Below are positions 5,488-6,933 of a stretch of DNA of 6,933 nucleotides, piece by piece. This DNA comes from Flavobacteriales bacterium (lineage in GTDB: Bacteria; Bacteroidota; Bacteroidia; Flavobacteriales_D; Sanyastnellaceae). A model generated the notes under the pieces. The model made no database searches, was not told the DNA's origin, and worked only from the letters and a program-made list of their open reading frames with translations. The position numbers and the translations under genes are program-made. The stretch spans positions 1 to 6,933 of the forward strand of contig DQRJ01000014.1 of NCBI GenBank assembly GCA_015663855.1, in the 5' to 3' direction. Numbering within the stretch: the first letter of the stretch is position 1; each line of letters opens with the position of its first letter.

Positions 5488-6933
5488 CTAGTCGAGCCAC
5501 TTAATTTCGTGGCTCCAATCAGCTTTTACCTTGATTTTAGTTGGCATTATTTCTGCCTGTTCGGGAGTTTGCCAATTCTCTAAATCAACTGCATCCCAAG
5601 ATCCATTTTCATTCTCGTCTCCTGTCCATTTCAATCCATAGGAACCCGGAGTAAGGTCTTTAAAATAAACTGATTCTCCTTTTTCTAGATTTACTTTTCT
5701 TACCACATCTCCATTCGAGGATATTAGCTCTAGCCAGCCATATCTATCGATAATTACTGTAAGTTCTGATAACTCATTCTTCCGAAATGTGCTCCACTTA
5801 AATGACGTGGTGTCTGCTAATCGCTCTCCTCCCTGCCCTTCTATTGATCCCGGCAAAAAAGCAAGATTCAGTACTTCTCCTCTTCCGAAATCGCCGAGAA
5901 TATTAACCTTGAACGGGTTAATGCTATCTACCCAAATCGAATCTAATTCTATTATTTCATTAACCGAATCAACTCGAGCAATCTCAAGCAGGTTTACATC
6001 TATCCCCGTCACAGGCCTAGAACAAATAAAAACTGCTCGTTTAGGAGAAATTTGCTTCCCCTCCGGCCCTTTCAGAACGCTAAATGAAGCAGTTTCACTC
6101 TCTTTAATTTCTGCCAGCTCCAGCGTATCCACCCCCACCCAGGTAATGAGTAACCTTTCGGTTAGTGTTTGCATTTGCAACTCGCTTGACTTATCCCAAA
6201 CCCATAAATTAGTACCCTCAACAATACTCTCCATACCCCCCACATCCAACGAATCGCTATCATCTAACTCGGTGCTCAATTCTACCTCAATCAGCCCAAG
6301 CGAATCTCGAGTCTGGGATACGAAGTACTTTACTGGAGGGGTCGTAGTTTCTTGAAGACGGAGCGGAGTTGAAAGGGAGTCAGCCCCATAAATTGAAATG
6401 TTGTCACGATAAATCCCTAGCTCCTCACCAGCATTCCAAACGTAGTCTCTATTATCATCATCAACTGCGATTAATCTATAGTCGCCTTGAGGGAGATATT
6501 TTAGGTTGAAGTCGCCTTGGGGAGAAGTGGTAGTAACGAATTTGGGCTTAGCACCTTTAGAAATCGAATCGGGACTCAAAGACTCCTCGTATAGGAAAAT
6601 TTTCACGCCCGCCTCTACCTCTGAAGTGAATACATCCACGACCTCTCCTTTTAAGGAAAGGGTGTCTAAATCTCGACCCGTTGAAAAGGCGAGAAGGAAA
6701 TTATTCGTCGGATTGCCTTCTCTCACATCGACCACCGCATCACCGAACTGGAAAACATAAGTCGCGTCCTCCCTCAGCTCCTCAGCCCAAGTAAAAGTCA
6801 CGGTCTTCCCCCGCATACTCCACTCCACAGGTTTAGAAAGAGGGGGCGATACTAATAACTGAGAACTCAAATTTCGAACGTTTACATATTCGTCAAACGT
6901 GACAACAATAGTCCCCCCCGCCTCTCTCGAAAC
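5488..6933 (-). CDS. Ig-like (Big_5) and transthyretin-like domain protein, probably exported; N-terminus cut by window edge
   Basis: The frame is open from the window edge to the TAG at 5490-5488, giving 481 visible residues. The true start lies beyond the window; the TTG at 6870 falls inside a conserved domain and is not a plausible start. Visible residues 1-90 hold most of a bacterial Ig-like Big_5 domain (TIVVTFDEYVNVRN near 8-21, LLVSPPL, YVFQFGDAVVDVREGN, FSTG). Next comes a transthyretin/carboxypeptidase-regulatory-like beta domain (about 92-175: LKGEVVDV, GVKIFLYEE, PQGDYRLIAVDDDN). The middle is less conserved, and a second similar unit closes the protein (about 400-455: LTPGSYGLKWTGDENENGSW). 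I recall this architecture as a Bacteroidota family, often predicted lipoproteins, with no established function. The signal peptide would lie outside the window. The protein is rich in Asp and Glu, as expected for a surface or periplasmic beta protein. Confidence 0.8.
   Translation of the reverse strand, partial: VSREAGGTIVVTFDEYVNVRNLSSQLLVSPPLSKPVEWSMRGKTVTFTWAEELREDATYVFQFGDAVVDVREGNPTNNFLLAFSTGRDLDTLSLKGEVVDVFTSEVEAGVKIFLYEESLSPDSISKGAKPKFVTTTSPQGDFNLKYLPQGDYRLIAVDDDNRDYVWNAGEELGIYRDNISIYGADSLSTPLRLQETTTPPVKYFVSQTRDSLGLIEVELSTELDDSDSLDVGGMESIVEGTNLWVWDKSSELQMQTLTERLLITWVGVDTLELAEIKESETASFSVLKGPEGKQISPKRAVFICSRPVTGIDVNLLEIARVDSVNEIIELDSIWVDSINPFKVNILGDFGRGEVLNLAFLPGSIEGQGGERLADTTSFKWSTFRKNELSELTVIIDRYGWLELISSNGDVVRKVNLEKGESVYFKDLTPGSYGLKWTGDENENGSWDAVDLENWQTPEQAEIMPTKIKVKADWSHEIKWLD
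5494..5515. terminator. Possible bidirectional terminator hairpin at the convergent junction
   Basis: GAGCCAC (5494-5500) and GTGGCTC (5509-5515) form a perfect 7-bp GC-containing stem with an 8-base loop. It lies 24 bases past the RCK stop codon and inside the last codons of the minus-strand Ig-like gene. On the plus strand it is followed after ten bases by a short TTTT, and on the minus strand no T-run follows directly. It is therefore not a textbook intrinsic terminator, but its position between two converging genes suits termination or 3'-end protection. Confidence 0.35.

Noticed and set aside
5789..6355. 188-codon open frame on the plus strand opposite the Ig-like gene
   Set aside because: It is Ser/Thr-rich, low-complexity antisense sequence produced by the acidic, Asp/Glu/Ser-rich gene on the other strand. 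No upstream signal and no family resemblance.
6868..6870. TTG start codon for the Ig-like protein
   Set aside because: The frame stays open to the window edge, and the residues upstream (TFDEYVNVRN) are part of the conserved Ig-like domain, so the gene begins outside the window.

Overview
The window looks like ordinary chromosomal DNA from a member of the Bacteroidota. Four things point there: a full-length single-chain glycine decarboxylase, a UbiA-like membrane protein and an Ig-like/transthyretin-like surface protein of types I associate with that phylum, no Shine-Dalgarno sequence before any visible start, and a perfect TAnnTTTG (-7 type) promoter box. Genus and species cannot be told from the sequence. 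I see no phage, insertion sequence, CRISPR array, tRNA or rRNA.

Layout. (1) Positions 1-2525, minus strand: gcvP, the P-protein of the glycine cleavage system, 841 residues from its start codon to the window edge, so the C-terminus is missing. (2) 2526-2591: a 66-base divergent intergenic region. It holds a good Bacteroidota-type promoter candidate reading into gcvP, whose -33 element touches the start codon of the gene on the other strand. (3) 2592-5470, plus strand: three closely spaced genes that may be co-transcribed. They are a UbiA-like integral membrane protein with an incomplete active-site signature, kynU (kynureninase, overlapping its upstream neighbour by 25 bases) and a KtrA/TrkA-type RCK potassium-channel regulator. 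(4) 5488-6933, minus strand: the C-terminal 481 residues of an Ig-like, probably exported protein, converging on the RCK gene with only 17 bases between the two stop codons. Two short inverted repeats lie at that junction. Coding density is very high and no stretch over 300 bases lacks a gene.

The genes do not form one obvious pathway. GcvP (glycine to CO2, NH3 and a methylene group on the H-protein) and KynU (kynurenine to anthranilate plus alanine) are both PLP enzymes of amino-acid breakdown. The RCK protein has no KtrB/TrkH partner here, and the UbiA-like protein has no assigned substrate. I found no convincing new multi-gene system. The best leads are small: a TTTG tetramer 4-5 bases before all four visible start codons (possible leaderless transcripts), the lost first Asp motif of the UbiA-like protein, the unusual UbiA-like/kynU overlap, and a repeated Asp-rich turn in the Ig-like protein.
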